Assembly: GCA_036867785.1 (NCBI GenBank)
Contig: CP145414.1
Coordinates: 372,001-436,000 of the forward strand
Direction: 5' to 3'
Length of the DNA stretch: 64,000 bases
Source: Plasmodiophora brassicae
Taxonomy: Eukaryota > Endomyxa: Phytomyxea > Phytomyxea > Plasmodiophorida
Shown: in pieces, positions 1 to 11,624 of the stretch
Layout of the letters: the number at the start of each line of letters is the position of its first letter
Numbering within the stretch: the stretch's first letter is position 1
Made by a program: the position numbers and the translations under genes
The notes under the pieces: generated by a model
The model's database searches: none
What the model was told of the DNA's origin: nothing
What the model saw: only the letters and a program-made list of their open reading frames with translations

Positions 1-3000
1 CACGGCTACGACTCATCCTTCGACGACACGTCAACGAATTCCGCACACAGCTTGGTCAGGACGGTCCCGTCAACATCGAACCTATGATTACCAAGCTTCA
101 ACCAGACGCCACGCCGTACCGATGCAGACCACGCTCCTACAACCCGAAGCAAAAGGAGTTCCTCGACGAGATGATCAAGATGCTGTTGGAAAACAATCTG
201 GTCTACCTCAACATGAACTCCAGATGGGCGAGTCCCGTTCTTGTGGTCAAGAAACCGAACGGCAAGGGGTACCGTCTGTGCGTCGATCTGCGCCAGGTGA
301 ACTCGCGTACGGTACCAACTGCTTGGCCGATGCCCAACATCGAGGCGGCTAGTCGGAAGCTGGCTGGCATGACCTGCTTCTTCACGATCGATGCCCACAA
401 GGGGTTCTGGCTCATGCCAATTGCGAAGGAATGCCAGGAGATCTTCTCGTTTATGACCGACGACGGCGTCTACACACCTACCAGGAGCATTCAGGGCGCG
501 ACCAACTCTGCCTTGCAGTTCCAGGCGCGGATCGGGAAGATCTTCGACGACATGAAGGATCACCTCTTGATATGAATCGACGACCTGCTGGGATTCGCCA
601 AAACGGAAGACATTCTACTGCATCAGCTTGCACGTGTCTTGGAGCGAGCGCGCGAACGCAACTTGAAGTTCAACCCGGACAAATGCGTCCTATTCGCTCG
701 AGAGCTGAAGTGGTGTGGGCGCATCTACTCTCGTGATGGAATCCGACACGATCCTGAACGAATCGAAGCGCTGACCAACATGCCGCGTCCTAACACTTTC
801 AAAGAGCTACAGCAGTTCATCTGGGCGGCCAACTGGATGCGTACCAGTGTTCCCGGTTACGCGTACATCATCGCCCCGCTCCAGGAGCTCACGGACAAGG
901 CGAACGAGGAGATGAAGAGAATCCAGTCTTCGTCACCTTCGTCGATTCGGTTACATGATCTTGGATGGACAGACCGGCACAGCAAGGCCTTCGAGGACAT
1001 ACGCTTTGCGCTGATCCAGCACGTCCAGCTCGCGTACCCGAAGTCTGATCACCAGACATGCTTGTTCACGGACGCCAGTGACCTAGCATGGGCTGCGGTC
1101 ATTACCCAGATTCCGAGGGAGGATATCGACCTACCAGTTCATGAACAACGACACGAACCACTTGCTTTCTACGGCAAGCGGTTCTCTGGCGCTGAGTTGC
1201 GATGGTCAACACCGGAGAAGGAGGCAGCCGCCATCATCAAGGCGACTGAACGTGGTGACTTCCTTCTGCAGACGTCGCGTGAATTCCTCATGTTCTGCGA
1301 CCACCGGAACCTCACGTTCATCTTCGCGAAGGACGCTGAGATGAAGAAGCACACCGCTCAGAAAATCGAGCGCTGGGCGCTACATCTCCAAGGGTTTGAT
1401 TACCGTACCAAGGAGATCTCCGGCACTGCCAACGTCTGGGCCGACCTGTTATCTCGATGGGGCGCAGGACGAATCGCACTGGCGTGCCGGGCAACGCGCA
1501 TCTTGCAGATGGACGATCTTCGCGTAACGCCGATGACGCATCCCGATTTCCAATGGCCGACCGAGACCGAAATTCGCGAATCGCAAAGGCTATTGTCGCG
1601 TGAAGAGAAGATCGAGGACGGCGTGTTCTTCGATGATGACGCTCGTTTGTGGAAGTCGAAAACGAACGCCGTTCTGATCCCGAATCACAACGACTGCACC
1701 AGCTTGCGCCTACGCATCATGATCATTGGTCATTGTGCCAGTGCTGCTCATCGCGCGTACGACGTTACCAAGGAGGCAATCACAACGCGATTCGCTTGGC
1801 CGGGCATGGACAAGGACATTCAGCAGATGTGCCAGCAGTGTCTTCATTGCATCACGACGCGGGGAGGAGCGAAGGTTCCGCGTCCGCTTGGAGAAGCGTT
1901 GCATGGCCACATTCCATTCGAGGTCCTGCACATGGATTACTTGTACGTCGAACCAGTTCGAGGAACCGATCATTCTTACAAGTACATCCTCGTGATGAAG
2001 GACGACTTCAGTGGTCTCGTCCGATTGATTCCATGCGCCGATGCGACCAGCCGAGTTGCGGCAGAGGCACTATTCCAATGGATTGCCGACTTCAAAACAC
2101 CACAATATCTTGTCACCGATGGCGGATCTCACTTTACCGCCGAACTCATCAAGGAGCTGACCAGGCTGCGAGACGTCGAGCATCATATAACGTTGGCGTA
2201 CTGTCCATGGGCAAACGGGACTGTTGAACGCGCCAATCGCACTATCGTTGGCATCCTACGAAGCGTTCTGAGTGAGGGGCAGATCAGCACGCACAGCTGG
2301 CCCTACCTCTGCCCATTGGTGCAACACGCCATCAACCATTCGCCGAGCACACGCCTCGGAGGTTTCGCGCCGTTCACGGTCGTCACCAAGTTGAAACCCG
2401 AGCACCCTCTGGACAACATCTGGGATCCGGCATGCAATCAGCTGCGGCCGATCTCTCCGGGATGGGTGGCGACGTACCTGTCAGCACTGCAGACCGTTAT
2501 GGACGAACTCCATAAGGTCGTCGATGAAGCCAGGGAGGCGAGGCACGCGTCCAATGTACGGCAACGCTCGCGACACGTGAGGAAGGCCCAATGCGAGTCG
2601 TTCATCCCGGGCGACTACGTCTTGAACGCGAAGCCCGTCCCCGGACCCGCACAGAAGTTGATTGCGCAGTGGCGCGGCCCCTACCGAGTTGTTCAACGCG
2701 TCAATGACCAGGTCTACGAACTCGAAGACCTGTTGACTGCACGGCGCTTTCAAGCGCACACGCAACGCATCCGCCGCTATGCGGACGCCGATCTCAACAT
2801 CACCACCGAAATCAAGCAGCACCTTGAGCGGCTTGACCAGCAGTTCCACGTTGACGACCTTCTCGATTGTCGTCTCGATCGCGAAACTCAGGAGTTGCAG
2901 ATCAAAGTCGCTTGGTCCGGCTTCGACCCATCTGAGGCTACTTGGGAGCCTGCAGCACTTATCGCCGAAGATGTACCACAGCTTGTGGAACAACTTATTC

Positions 3001-3113
3001 GGAAATTGGGCGATACTCATGCACACGTCGCTGCAATGAGGCAATTGATTCCGGCGCCGAAACGCTCTCGCACTCGGAATGCAACATCGCATCGAAAGAA
3101 GCGACGATCTTAA
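1..3113 (+). mobile_element. Ty3/gypsy chromovirus, 3' part of pol (fossil)
   Basis: Pol region of a Metaviridae LTR retrotransposon that enters from the left edge of the window. Parts in order: reverse transcriptase (about 80-870), RNase H (about 960-1480, with the LFTDASD strand), integrase (about 1690-2650, with an H2C2 zinc finger ending in CQQCLHC, the catalytic aspartates in VLHMDYLY and LVTDGGSHF, the glutamate in NGTVERANR and a GPY/F-type module in QWRGPYRVV), and a C-terminal chromodomain (about 2830-3010, VAWSGFDPSEATWEP). The chromodomain places it among chromoviruses, whose integrases are steered to chromatin. The 5' LTR, gag and protease lie outside the window. The copy is broken, with at least one visible break, but the long preserved coding stretch suggests a fairly young insertion. 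Confidence 0.95.
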
Positions 3114-3199
3114 CCTGTACCATCACTCTGAATTAATCTCGATACCGTATCTGTTCGCGGGTGGACGATACGATGATGATCATGATCATGGATTGGTCT

Positions 3200-3930
3200 G
3201 TCATGACAATCCAACCTGGTTGACGGCAACGTAACCATGGTTCGACCTGGCTGGTTGCCTTGGGCACCACGGTCGGTTTGACTTGGCTGGTTGCTCGGTG
3301 CACCACGGTCAAAGTTCGGTTCGACTTGGCTGGTTGCCCACGGGACCACGGTCGATTTGACCTGGCTGGTTGCCATGTGCACCACGGTCAATGTTGTTCG
3401 ATGGACTACGTGCTGTCCATCTCGCGAGGCATTCGGCAGCATCTATTAAGTTCCTCTTCACCGCAGGATTGACTCTGTCAGGGAGTACTGATGTCGAGGC
3501 TCCTGTTGCGCTGGGGGTCCACCCATGGGGGTCGGCCGCTGAGCTAGGTGAATGACACTTTCTAGATGTATATGGACCGGGCTCCACCCATGGGGGTCGA
3601 GCGCACCATTGCTGATGTCGTCGTTTGCTACTTTGCATTCTATCAAGGTACCCGAGGTTCTTTGATACGCTAAATCGTGTATGCATAGGTGGAAGACGGT
3701 CTCGAAGAGGGTGTCCGTAAATGGATTTTCCACCGATTTGTCCCATGGGGTTACAAGGTGGTTTTTAGTGAGTAGTGGGTGTTCTGCACTCGAGTCTCAC
3801 ACTACCCTACGTCTTCGTCCGTCATTCTCCTCTCGACTGCTCCTCTGACTCCGGTTCTGAGTTCGGGAAAAGGCAGTGTAGTCCGGGGTCCTATATTTAG
3901 CTCCTCATCACCTACGTCAGCATCAGCATC
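3200..3930 (+). mobile_element. Probable 3' LTR / noncoding tail of the chromovirus
   Basis: Noncoding sequence directly after the chromovirus pol. It may begin at 3200 with TGTCATGACA, which resembles the TGT-type LTR starts of Ty3/gypsy elements. It carries a minisatellite (3241-3393), a duplicated CACCCATGGGGGTC word near 3521 and 3577, and a TATA-like CTATATTTAG near 3891. No 5' copy is inside the window, so the limits cannot be set by comparison and the right end is a guess. It could also be plain 3' flank. Confidence 0.35.
3241..3393. repeat. Minisatellite, four units of 36-43 bp
   Basis: Four head-to-tail units at about 3241-3276, 3277-3319, 3320-3355 and 3356-3393 share a core TTYGACYTGGCTGGTTGC followed by a variable 5-7 bases and then ACCACGGTC. 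The units differ by several substitutions, so the array is not freshly expanded. It lies inside the presumed LTR or 3' tail of the retrotransposon and may be a structural part of it. Confidence 0.85.
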
Positions 3931-3957
3931 CTCCAGATATTCACATGCGCCAGAGAT

Positions 3958-4836
3958 TCATGTGTCGAGATATGCGGGGATCGAGAGCACGCGATCACGT
4001 GCGCCGCTGGTGGGAGAGCGGGGTACGGGATCGATGGTGGATAAATGGCATTCGTCTATTGTGTCACCCGAGGCTTGACGGAAGACACTATAGCCCTGAC
4101 GAATCGTTGCAGCACAAGTCTGTAGTAGTAAGGGCAGACCGGTGGCGGGATCGGCTGGGACCTTATTCCAAAGATCGACTCCCTGCCTTACCCAAATCGA
4201 CACAACATCACGTGCAATCGCCTCTGGATCAGTCTTTGCGTTCGAGAGTCCCAGTTTGCCCCACAATCCTCGTGGCTTCCTCGTTTGCACACCTGAGAAT
4301 GATACTCCCAGCTTCACCACGAGCGATGCTGCAACCTCAACATTGGGCGTGAGGGGCTTCCTTTCAGGCAAATCAATGCGGAGCGATTGAGACTGATCGT
4401 TGAGATGTCGGAGATGGGCGGAAACCTTCTCATCCTTATCGATCGGGGAGCCAGAGAGGGAGACAGCAACATCGAGACCATCTACACCAGAGTCTCTCTT
4501 GCTGTTATCGCGTTTTACCAAGTGGCCGACGTCACTAGAACGCTCGTCGCCACGAGAGCGTCCGTCGTCGCCATCGACCGCTTGTTGGGCGCCCTCAATG
4601 ATCTGGGGCATAAGCGCAAGAGGATCTGCGTACGTTATGCGGTGGCGTCTTCCGTTACTCCACACGACATTGGATCGGCTCAGACGCTTGTCTTTCGGCG
4701 GCGGAACGTCCAATGACTGTGATGGCGTTGATAACAGCCGCTCATCGGGCTCGACCCCTGTAGACGAACCGGGATGCGCTTGGGCGGCGGCCAGGAAGGC
4801 AACTGCGATGACGAATGCAACGCTGGACACGGCCAT
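3958..4836 (-). CDS. Secreted protein of unknown function
   Basis: Single-exon frame of 292 residues. The N-terminus is a clear signal peptide (MAVSSVAFVIAVAFLAAAQA, likely cleaved near AQA-HP). The rest is hydrophilic and charged, with a low-complexity D/R/S-rich middle and no domain I recognise. The C-terminal third has a few aromatic and cysteine residues (for example LLLQTCAATIRQGY) that suggest a folded part. The stop falls about 30 bp from the presumed LTR tail, so the last residues may be affected by the neighbouring insertion. A secreted effector-like role is possible but is inferred only from the signal peptide and lack of homology. Confidence 0.6.
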   Translation of the reverse strand: MAVSSVAFVIAVAFLAAAQAHPGSSTGVEPDERLLSTPSQSLDVPPPKDKRLSRSNVVWSNGRRHRITYADPLALMPQIIEGAQQAVDGDDGRSRGDERSSDVGHLVKRDNSKRDSGVDGLDVAVSLSGSPIDKDEKVSAHLRHLNDQSQSLRIDLPERKPLTPNVEVAASLVVKLGVSFSGVQTRKPRGLWGKLGLSNAKTDPEAIARDVVSIWVRQGVDLWNKVPADPATGLPLLLQTCAATIRQGYSVFRQASGDTIDECHLSTIDPVPRSPTSGARDRVLSIPAYLDT

Positions 4837-5236
4837 GATGCCTTGACAGATTACAATAATAAGGTATGGGGTTCTGCCGAAGCGGAACGTCCGGAACAGA
4901 GGTCCGGGACTTGACCGGGACGACAGCTTCGACTAATCGCTGAATTAGTCCAAAGACGGATATAGGTTTAACAAGACGAAGCCTTGCCTGAAACCACTTG
5001 AAATGAGCAGCTGTCAGCCGCTTTTCAATAGTAACGCGCTACTACAAGAATCTTCGCAAACAAGTTCAAGTGTGGCAGCTTGGCCATCAATGCAACCGAT
5101 CTATTGGCCTTTCCGAGATTCATCATAGCAGACAGCGACGCGTTTCCTGACGGGCCCACTACGCTTCTTGTTTTATCGAAACGCCCTGCACGTCGCCCAG
5201 GATGTTGGAGTTCGCCTGAAGCAAAATAAAGACGAC
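4837..5236. other. Intergenic, no gene seen
   Basis: About 400 bp between the divergent start of the secreted-protein gene and the first tRNA-Asn. I see no coding frame of interest and no clear repeat. It should hold the promoter of the secreted-protein gene. Confidence 0.5.
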
Positions 5237-5309
5237 GTCCGAGCCCGGGCTCGAACCGGGAACCTCACGATTAACAGTCGTACGCGCTGACCAGTTGCGC
5301 CACTCAGAC
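5237..5309 (-). tRNA. tRNA-Asn (GTT), copy 1
   Basis: On the minus strand a 73-nt cloverleaf can be drawn: acceptor stem GTCTGAG pairing with CTCGGAC (one G-T pair), D arm around GGCGCAACTGGTCAGCGC, anticodon loop CTGTTAA with anticodon GTT, and T arm CCCGGTTCGAGCCCGGG. No intron. A Pol III terminator-like TTTATTTT follows just downstream on the minus strand (5221-5236). The sequence is identical to the other two copies. Confidence 0.97.
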
Positions 5310-5433
5310 CTGTTTGCGGTGCAAGTCGGGCAGCTCAATACATGTCATTTACGTTGGATATCCAGGCCCAGGTCGGGAACCGAACGCGGTGAGGAGTTGT
5401 GCCACACTGGCAGGCGGCAGCAGTTGTTTCCAC

Positions 5434-5580
5434 TTCCTGGACCCATACGGCACGTTCAAACATGGACGAACAGCGATATATGCGCGGACGCAGGGACAGA
5501 GAAGTTATTTCGCCTTCCTCGTCCCATACAACACCTCCAAACATGGACGAATAGCCGCATATCAAGGCGGGAAAGCAGGG
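5434..5580. repeat. Imperfect direct repeat between tRNA genes
   Basis: Two diverged copies with a period of about 81 bp begin at 5434 and 5515. Both contain the words CCCATAC and CAAACATGGACGAA at matching offsets. They lie in the 358-bp spacer between tRNA-Asn copies 1 and 2. No coding role is apparent. Confidence 0.7.
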
Positions 5581-5667
5581 CTTACCGATCGAACTGCAGG
5601 ACCTATGCAGTAACGTCAAGCCCTCCAAAAGGACAAAATTCTTCAAGAGGGCAAAGCAAAAGTCAAC

Positions 5668-5740
5668 GTCCGAGCCCGGGCTCGAACCGGGAACCTCACG
5701 ATTAACAGTCGTACGCGCTGACCAGTTGCGCCACTCAGAC
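5668..5740 (-). tRNA. tRNA-Asn (GTT), copy 2
   Basis: Identical over all 73 nt to the copy at 5237-5309, with anticodon GTT and the same arms. A TTTT tract on the minus strand immediately downstream (around 5660) can end Pol III transcription. The 358-bp spacer to copy 1 holds an imperfect direct repeat. Confidence 0.97.
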
Positions 5741-5817
5741 CTGCGTGTGCTGCCTGCTGAACTGCATCGCGTAGAAGTCACGAGACAAGACGCAATGTCG
5801 CTCGGCGAAAAAGTTCC

Positions 5818-5890
5818 GTCCGAGCCCGGGCTCGAACCGGGAACCTCACGATTAACAGTCGTACGCGCTGACCAGTTGCGCCACTCAGAC
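5818..5890 (-). tRNA. tRNA-Asn (GTT), copy 3
   Basis: Third identical 73-nt tRNA-Asn, only 77 bp upstream (in its own sense) of copy 2. A TTTTT tract downstream on the minus strand (about 5808-5813) is a plausible Pol III terminator. Flanks of the three copies differ, while the tRNA bodies are identical. Confidence 0.97.
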
Positions 5891-6095
5891 ACCTCTGTCC
5901 GGCTGTTCCCTCTACGGGCCTTCACACTGAAAACGGATTTCTGATGTCGTTAAGGTATGCACTGCTGTAAATACACGACGAGCGTGCAATGTTGCGAGGG
6001 CACATGTATCGCTTTATATTTGGAACTTTCGGATGTTGTGCCCAGAGCACTTACCATTCGGCGAACATCACGAGGGAGTGCAAAAACGTGCGCGT

Positions 6096-9000
6096 ATGGC
6101 GGTCGGCCGCGATGCGTCGCTCAGCTCTGACGAGAGCGATGACGATCTCGGCCTGAGCGGGAATGTTACCCGTTCGGCGAAGAGCGTCCGCGTTCGGCAT
6201 GGCTCGGGCCAGTTTTCAACTCAGGCTGAGTTATTCGAGGCGTGGCGGAAAGACGGTCTCGTGATTCGTCACGTTCTGGGTGCCAGCCGTCCTTGACTGG
6301 TGCGCAGAACTCTTCCAGACGTTCCTGTCGGAGGACTTTGATATCGACACGTTCATGTCTGTGATTAACCTGCATAATGTATCGCGGCTGGCGGATCGCC
6401 TGAACGCCGCCGTCCGAACCATTGACGCGCACATTCACGCCGAAGTACGCCAGCGGTTTGCCCTTGATTATTGCTTCTGCTGATGTAGAGATGTGGTTCA
6501 GGTTGCTGCAAATCACGAGGATCTACTTCGTCAGTCGGTTCAGGTGACGCGGCGCTCACGGCTCCGTTCAAAGTACATCGGATGACATGTGCAACCAGAT
6601 TGACGCTGTCGAGACCGACGCGAAGGACCTGCTGAACGAGAGTTCCGCACTACAGTCGGAGTTTCAGGCGATCCATGCATCGATCATGCAGCCGTTCGAG
6701 AAAATCAAACGTCTGGTCAACAAGCTGAACGCAACGCAGGTGATGTGGCTGTCGGGTTCAGATACCGCATCGTATTGCTGACTGAATTGGCAGGAGAATG
6801 CCGAAGTTCTGAGATGCGTTCTTCGTTTCGTCCAGCTCGTAAGTAAGGCAAAGTCGGCGCTTCACAGCAATGTCAGTATTCCATTTAGATAGTCGATTAT
6901 AAGTCGCGGGATAACAGTGTTGCTGCAGGAGCCTGGATCACTTGCGGAAGCATCGAGGAATGCGCTGATTTTATCTGAAATCATCGAGCTTGCCAATGCG
7001 TCAGATCTCCATACGATCGACTGTTTGAGTGCCGACTACCTCTGGGTACAGCAGCAAACGGATGCCATACGAGCCCAGACCGAATCGGCGCTGAAGGCTG
7101 CACTGCTGTGTGGAAATCAAGTCGACATCGGCGCTGCGCTGCAGTGTGCGTTCAACCTGAACCAGCTCGCCGTTATCGTGTCCAACGTTGTCGACGGGAC
7201 GCGCTCCGATTTCGAAAACCTGGTCAAGACGATGCTGGACGTGTCTACGTTACTTAGCCCTACGACATCGAAGGCGGTCTGCTTCATCCAGGGTCTCTAT
7301 TACGCGTCACAACGCTGACTATGGTCTGCTTCTAGGATTCGGAGCAGACTGGTGCCCGTCTTCGGTCTCTGGTTTGGCAGCATCTCGAAAGCGTACTAAC
7401 GATCTCCGAGGTCATGACACGGCCGTAATCTAAGTGATACCCTGTAGGTTTTCGATGGCCTGCTTGAAGCCGTGACGAACATCAGCACGCTGCAAACTGT
7501 CCTGGGCAAGAAGACGGACAGTCAGACACGACAAACACTACAACAGATTGTTATGAACAATCGACATAGCGACGGTCCGTTGGCCAGTGCCTCGCGCTAG
7601 CTATGCGGCTTTGCTAATTGTGTAGCAGTGAGCCCTAAGTCAAGACGGACGCTGCTGCTCGAGTTCTTCCAAGGTGTGGTCGACGTCCTCGAGGGCGAAT
7701 TGCAGGCATTCTGCAGTAAGCTATTGCCGGCGCTCTCTGGACTCAAGTTCCTAATCGCTATCAGACCGATCAACGCTGCTGTCTGGAGTCGTCGAGTCGG
7801 AGTTTCCTCGACTATTCGATCTGAGTGAGTCCGCCTGGGAGCGTGGCCTGGCGAGGATTCTTCCTGCATCGTGCCGCGCGGATCTGTTTAGAGCCATTGC
7901 ACGCTACCAGTCGACGTTTGTTTCCAAGTTAGTCGCGAAAATGCAGGTGTGGTACTCGTGGTGTGGACGATTATCTAGTGCTTACCTATGTATCAAGTCG
8001 CCACTATCAATCATGTTCCCGAGCAGTGTTACGTCGTCATCGCCTGTGCCGACCTCAGCCGACATTGCCACAATGTTCTCTGCCATCGTTGACTCCATGG
8101 CAGCCGTCGAAGGCCGCCAAGATCTTCACCGTCCGATACTGAAAGGCGCTGCCGGCACGATATTCCTCTGTGCTTCTAAGTGCGAAGGTAACTGGTGTAC
8201 CAGAATGGTTTCTGAGTACAATTGACCGGTACCTGTATGCAGAATTGCTCGGGCACGAAGTTGACAATTCACCCATGCTGTGGACGGCTCCTACTTATGA
8301 CCGCCTTGCCTCAATATTCACCATCTTGGGTAAACCGCATCTGTAACGCCCCCTAATTTATTGTAGTCTCTAACGACGAGACAGGCTCATTGGATCATAA
8401 CTTGATGGCGGTCATTGCTGGTATACATCCTCGTTGTCGCTCTGTACAGAGAGAGCTTGCGAGTACGTTTTCGTCATCGTTATATGGGTTTGCCTGACAT
8501 CCCACGAGGTACGCTTCTCGGGCCACCTCGGCGAAGTCTTCGCTCCATCGGGCAACGGATTGTGCAACCCTTGTTCAACATGACATTATCATCGCTTGAA
8601 TCTGCAATCGCTCCCGATTCAGCCCAGATTGTGGATGCCGTGAAGGCGGAACTTGAACGCTTACGAACCGCACTGCTCAAGATTGCTTCTAAACCGTTTC
8701 ATCTGAAGGGCTACTTGAAACCTTTCACTGGGAATGTAACCGCGATGTATTGGAGTCTGCTTCTGGAGTTTCTGATTGCCAAAACTCACTAGATCGAAAC
8801 GTTTCTAATGCTTCGGTTCGCTGCATCAATGTCGACAGTCATGCATGCGACGAAGGATACATTGTTCGCCCGAGTGCTAGCTGAGCTACCCCAGCTTGAA
8901 GCTGCCATAACACAATTTTTGACATGTGCCGACTCGAAGCGCGGCACCTCAGATCCAAGCGTATGGGGTCCGCTGTGGTTCGAACCCGTCGGTAAAGAAA

Positions 9001-9388
9001 CTGACTTTATCTAGAAACGTGCTCCTGTGAAGCTTGCGCAATTCCGCTCCATGATTGCCAACCAAGCCAGCGTCTCGTGGATGCCTCCAACGAACGATCA
9101 GCGGATGGCGATCCCGAAATTCGCACTCGCGAGCATTGCATTGGCTGGCAATACTGGTTGGTAATTGTACAGGGATGACGTAGGCGCGAGCTGTCTCATT
9201 CTGACTCAGGAACAAATACCATCTGCGATTTAATCTGCTGGTCGTCATCAGAGCTATTCCGTTGGTTGCTGTCCCACGACGAATCCGAACACGTTCGCCT
9301 TCTTCGTGAATACGTGCTGGATCAGATAACCGCTTCCGATTCGCAGGTGTTCGATTTCGTGTCACAACTTGTATCCGATGAATCATAA
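6096..9388 (+). CDS. COG5: Conserved oligomeric Golgi complex subunit 5
   Basis: COG5 is a lobe B subunit of the COG tether, which returns vesicles within the Golgi. The gene is split into many small exons by short introns, so only blocks are certain. Starting at MAVGRDASLSSDESDDD, recognisable blocks are: FLSEDFDIDTFM (about 6325), the coiled coil IMQPFEKIKRLVNKLNATQ (about 6690), LLQEPGSLAEASRNALILSE and the following conserved segment ending in FENLVKTMLD (6917-7318), FPSSVTSSSPVPTSADIATM (about 8010), FAASMSTVMHATKDTLFARV (about 8820) and a C-terminus LLREYVLDQITASDSQVFDF that stops at 9388. Order and spacing match the whole family, so the gene looks complete. The first intron is probably near 6256-6307. 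Confidence 0.88.
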
Positions 9389-9614
9389 AATAGTCATGTT
9401 TGAGGTAATGCAGCAACGGTGTACTGGTGAGGATCGAGAATGATCGTCCCCTTCGTCCGGGAGGAGGTTTCAGTTCCAGAGCCTCTACTTAGCTATGGCA
9501 AGCCTGTCACCAGGCTCCCCTCTTGACGTCACTTTATAGTGCAACTTGAACGTGTAACAGAGGCCCAGTCTGTCGTCAAGGTAGAACAAAAAGTGTCCAA
9601 GACGCATCAGCGGG

Positions 9615-9890
9615 ATGTCTAAAATACGTATCAACACTCCGAAGTGTGCGCGCCAAATGGCGCCCCCGGCGGCGACTATCGCAGCCGGCAAGACGGACGT
9701 CTCTGATAACCAGGAGTGGGCAACAACAGATGAGGAAGACGCGCCGAAGACCCGGGAACGAGACAGACATTCCCGCGCTAGGAGAATTCGGCGGATAAGA
9801 ATGCGCGACCGTGTTGATGCTCAGATCCAGCCGAGGCGTCTCGATTTCTCTTCGCCCGCAGACACACCTGACCGCCCCAGACCAAGATAA
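9615..9890 (+). CDS. Small basic hypothetical protein
   Basis: Frame of 91 residues with ATG start and a highly charged body (WATTDEEDAPKTRERDRHSR, then Arg-rich). No homology recognised. It lies in the spacer between COG5 and the converging GPC1 gene. The region 9390-10190 holds nothing else I can support, and this frame may be chance. Confidence 0.3.
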   Translation: MSKIRINTPKCARQMAPPAATIAAGKTDVSDNQEWATTDEEDAPKTRERDRHSRARRIRRIRMRDRVDAQIQPRRLDFSSPADTPDRPRPR

Positions 9891-10196
9891 CCAGGGATTT
9901 GTCTCCGTTTAGCGACATGTTGATCCTGGACACGTCATTAATCCGATACGTTGAGTATATTCTTGCCAGTCGATTTCACGTCACTTCGATGAGCGATGTA
10001 CATCGCAATACGCGAAACGCGAACCCTACACGGATGCCATAATGTGGGTATGAGCAGTGCAATAGCAGTACGATGGCCTCAGAACTGCTTACGGCAACAG
10101 ATTGATAATAGCCATCTTATTATAACGCAGGACAGGTAAACGGAGTCGTACTTGCGATGGAAGCCAGTGAGGAAATGAAGCGTGGGCTGGGAAACG

Positions 10197-11618
10197 TTAA
10201 CTGCCATGATAAACGTCAGGTTGTGATACGGCTGAAAGCTCTCGGGCTGCTGCCTCCAGTTTGGCTCGGTTCGCCCATTTGTATCGCGATGTCCAGACTT
10301 CAACATCTGCGGCGGTATCGCAGTCAGTTTACGGGTCAAGAAAAATCGGGATTACGATGGCCATCGTACAGAAGTTCGCGCCGTTCCATGCGGCTAGGGT
10401 GATAATCAGGCACAGAAAAATAAGATGAATCGCGAAGCTGTGGAAGTAAAGAAGGGTCGGAACTAGACAATCCTCATCGATCAGAACACCCACGACCGGT
10501 GTTGTACAACTGCCCTCACCCATTGTCACAAACGTAAACAAGAACTGAAGCACGATAAACGCGGCTTCTTTAGCAGCTAATGTGGGAAACTTCTGCAAAA
10601 TTCTGAAGACGGGCCCCTCGTTGGCACTGAGCAGCCACTTGAAACTTGTCTGCATCTATACAGCCCACTTGAGGTTAACGAACTATAAACGTACAGTGTG
10701 TTGATCGCCCACCAGGTCGTCATCTGCCACAGATACAGGCTTGCTCAAGCGAAGAAATTTTGATTGCGTCTTCAGCGTATACGCAATCTGCCAAATCACG
10801 TAGGGTAAAAGAGGGTACACAGCAATGTCCTTGAGAGCGACCGTGCCACAACTCGGCCATTCGTCACCGCATACAGACAACGACGAATCAGATGGGAACC
10901 AGCGCAGTTGGAATGTCAAGAGCATCGGTAGGATGTGAATGGCACAGGAGGTCAACTTGTCCAAATCATGAAACACTATGGTTCACGTGTTACCCGACAA
11001 GTACAAGCCCCAGTGCAGAACCCACCTAACGAATTCCTCCAGAGAGGAACAGCCCAGGCAAGAGGCCCGTTTGCGAATGCAAATACATGAACGAATAACG
11101 TAGAGCTCTTCGGATACAAATAACTGAGGAATGGCAGTGAGCCTACACGAAGAGCATCATTACAGGTAAATTACTCGCTTACAGGTACATGTAAACGAGC
11201 CCTGTCGTAAAGTAGCAAAAGTCGATCAGGAAATACTGGTAGCCTTCTTTACGGTAGAGATATATTCGCAGGGATATAAGTAGTACGATCAGATACGTGT
11301 ACCTGTCAGCGTGCGTCAGCACTAGATGCCTGCTGGATACCGCAGACAGGCAAAGCCAGACCATTTAACCATGAGATCTGACGATCGACCAAGAAGGCAG
11401 ACTGTTACTAGCGAACCCAGTATCCCAACCGTGAATGACATCTGGAACGAAATCAGTTACACGTACAGGCACGAATGCCATTCACAGCGTACCTTGTCGA
11501 TAAACCGACAGAATGGCGGATCCGACGTCTTCTTCTGCCACGCCAGCCGACTCTGGAGGATCTTATCGCGAATTTTATGTCGCTGTCGCCGAATCTGATC
11601 CTGTCTACGTTTCCCCAT
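10197..11618 (-). CDS. GPC1: Glycerophosphocholine acyltransferase, GPC1 family
   Basis: GPC1 proteins (former DUF2838) are multi-pass membrane enzymes that acylate glycerophosphocholine to lysophosphatidylcholine. The start MGKRRQDQIRRQRHKIRDKI is followed by CRFIDK, an intron, and MSFTVGILGSLVTVCLL (first membrane helix). Then come YRKEGYQYFLIDFCYFTTGL, the family hallmark FHDLDKLTSCAIHILPMLLT (about 10975), YPLLPYVIWQIAYTLKTQ, SFKWLLSANEGPVFRILQKF and FLFTFVTMGEGS. A last intron (about 10305-10368) joins AAWNGANF to YVEVWTSRYKWANRAKLEAA, and the stop is at 10197. WNGANFYVEVW is typical of the family. An in-frame stop just upstream of the chosen ATG, with no acceptor between, supports this start. 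Confidence 0.88.
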
Positions 11619-11624
11619 ATCGTA

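Noticed and set aside
3241-3393. CRISPR-like array
   Set aside because: Units are contiguous diverged tandem repeats without unique spacers, in a eukaryotic retroelement tail.
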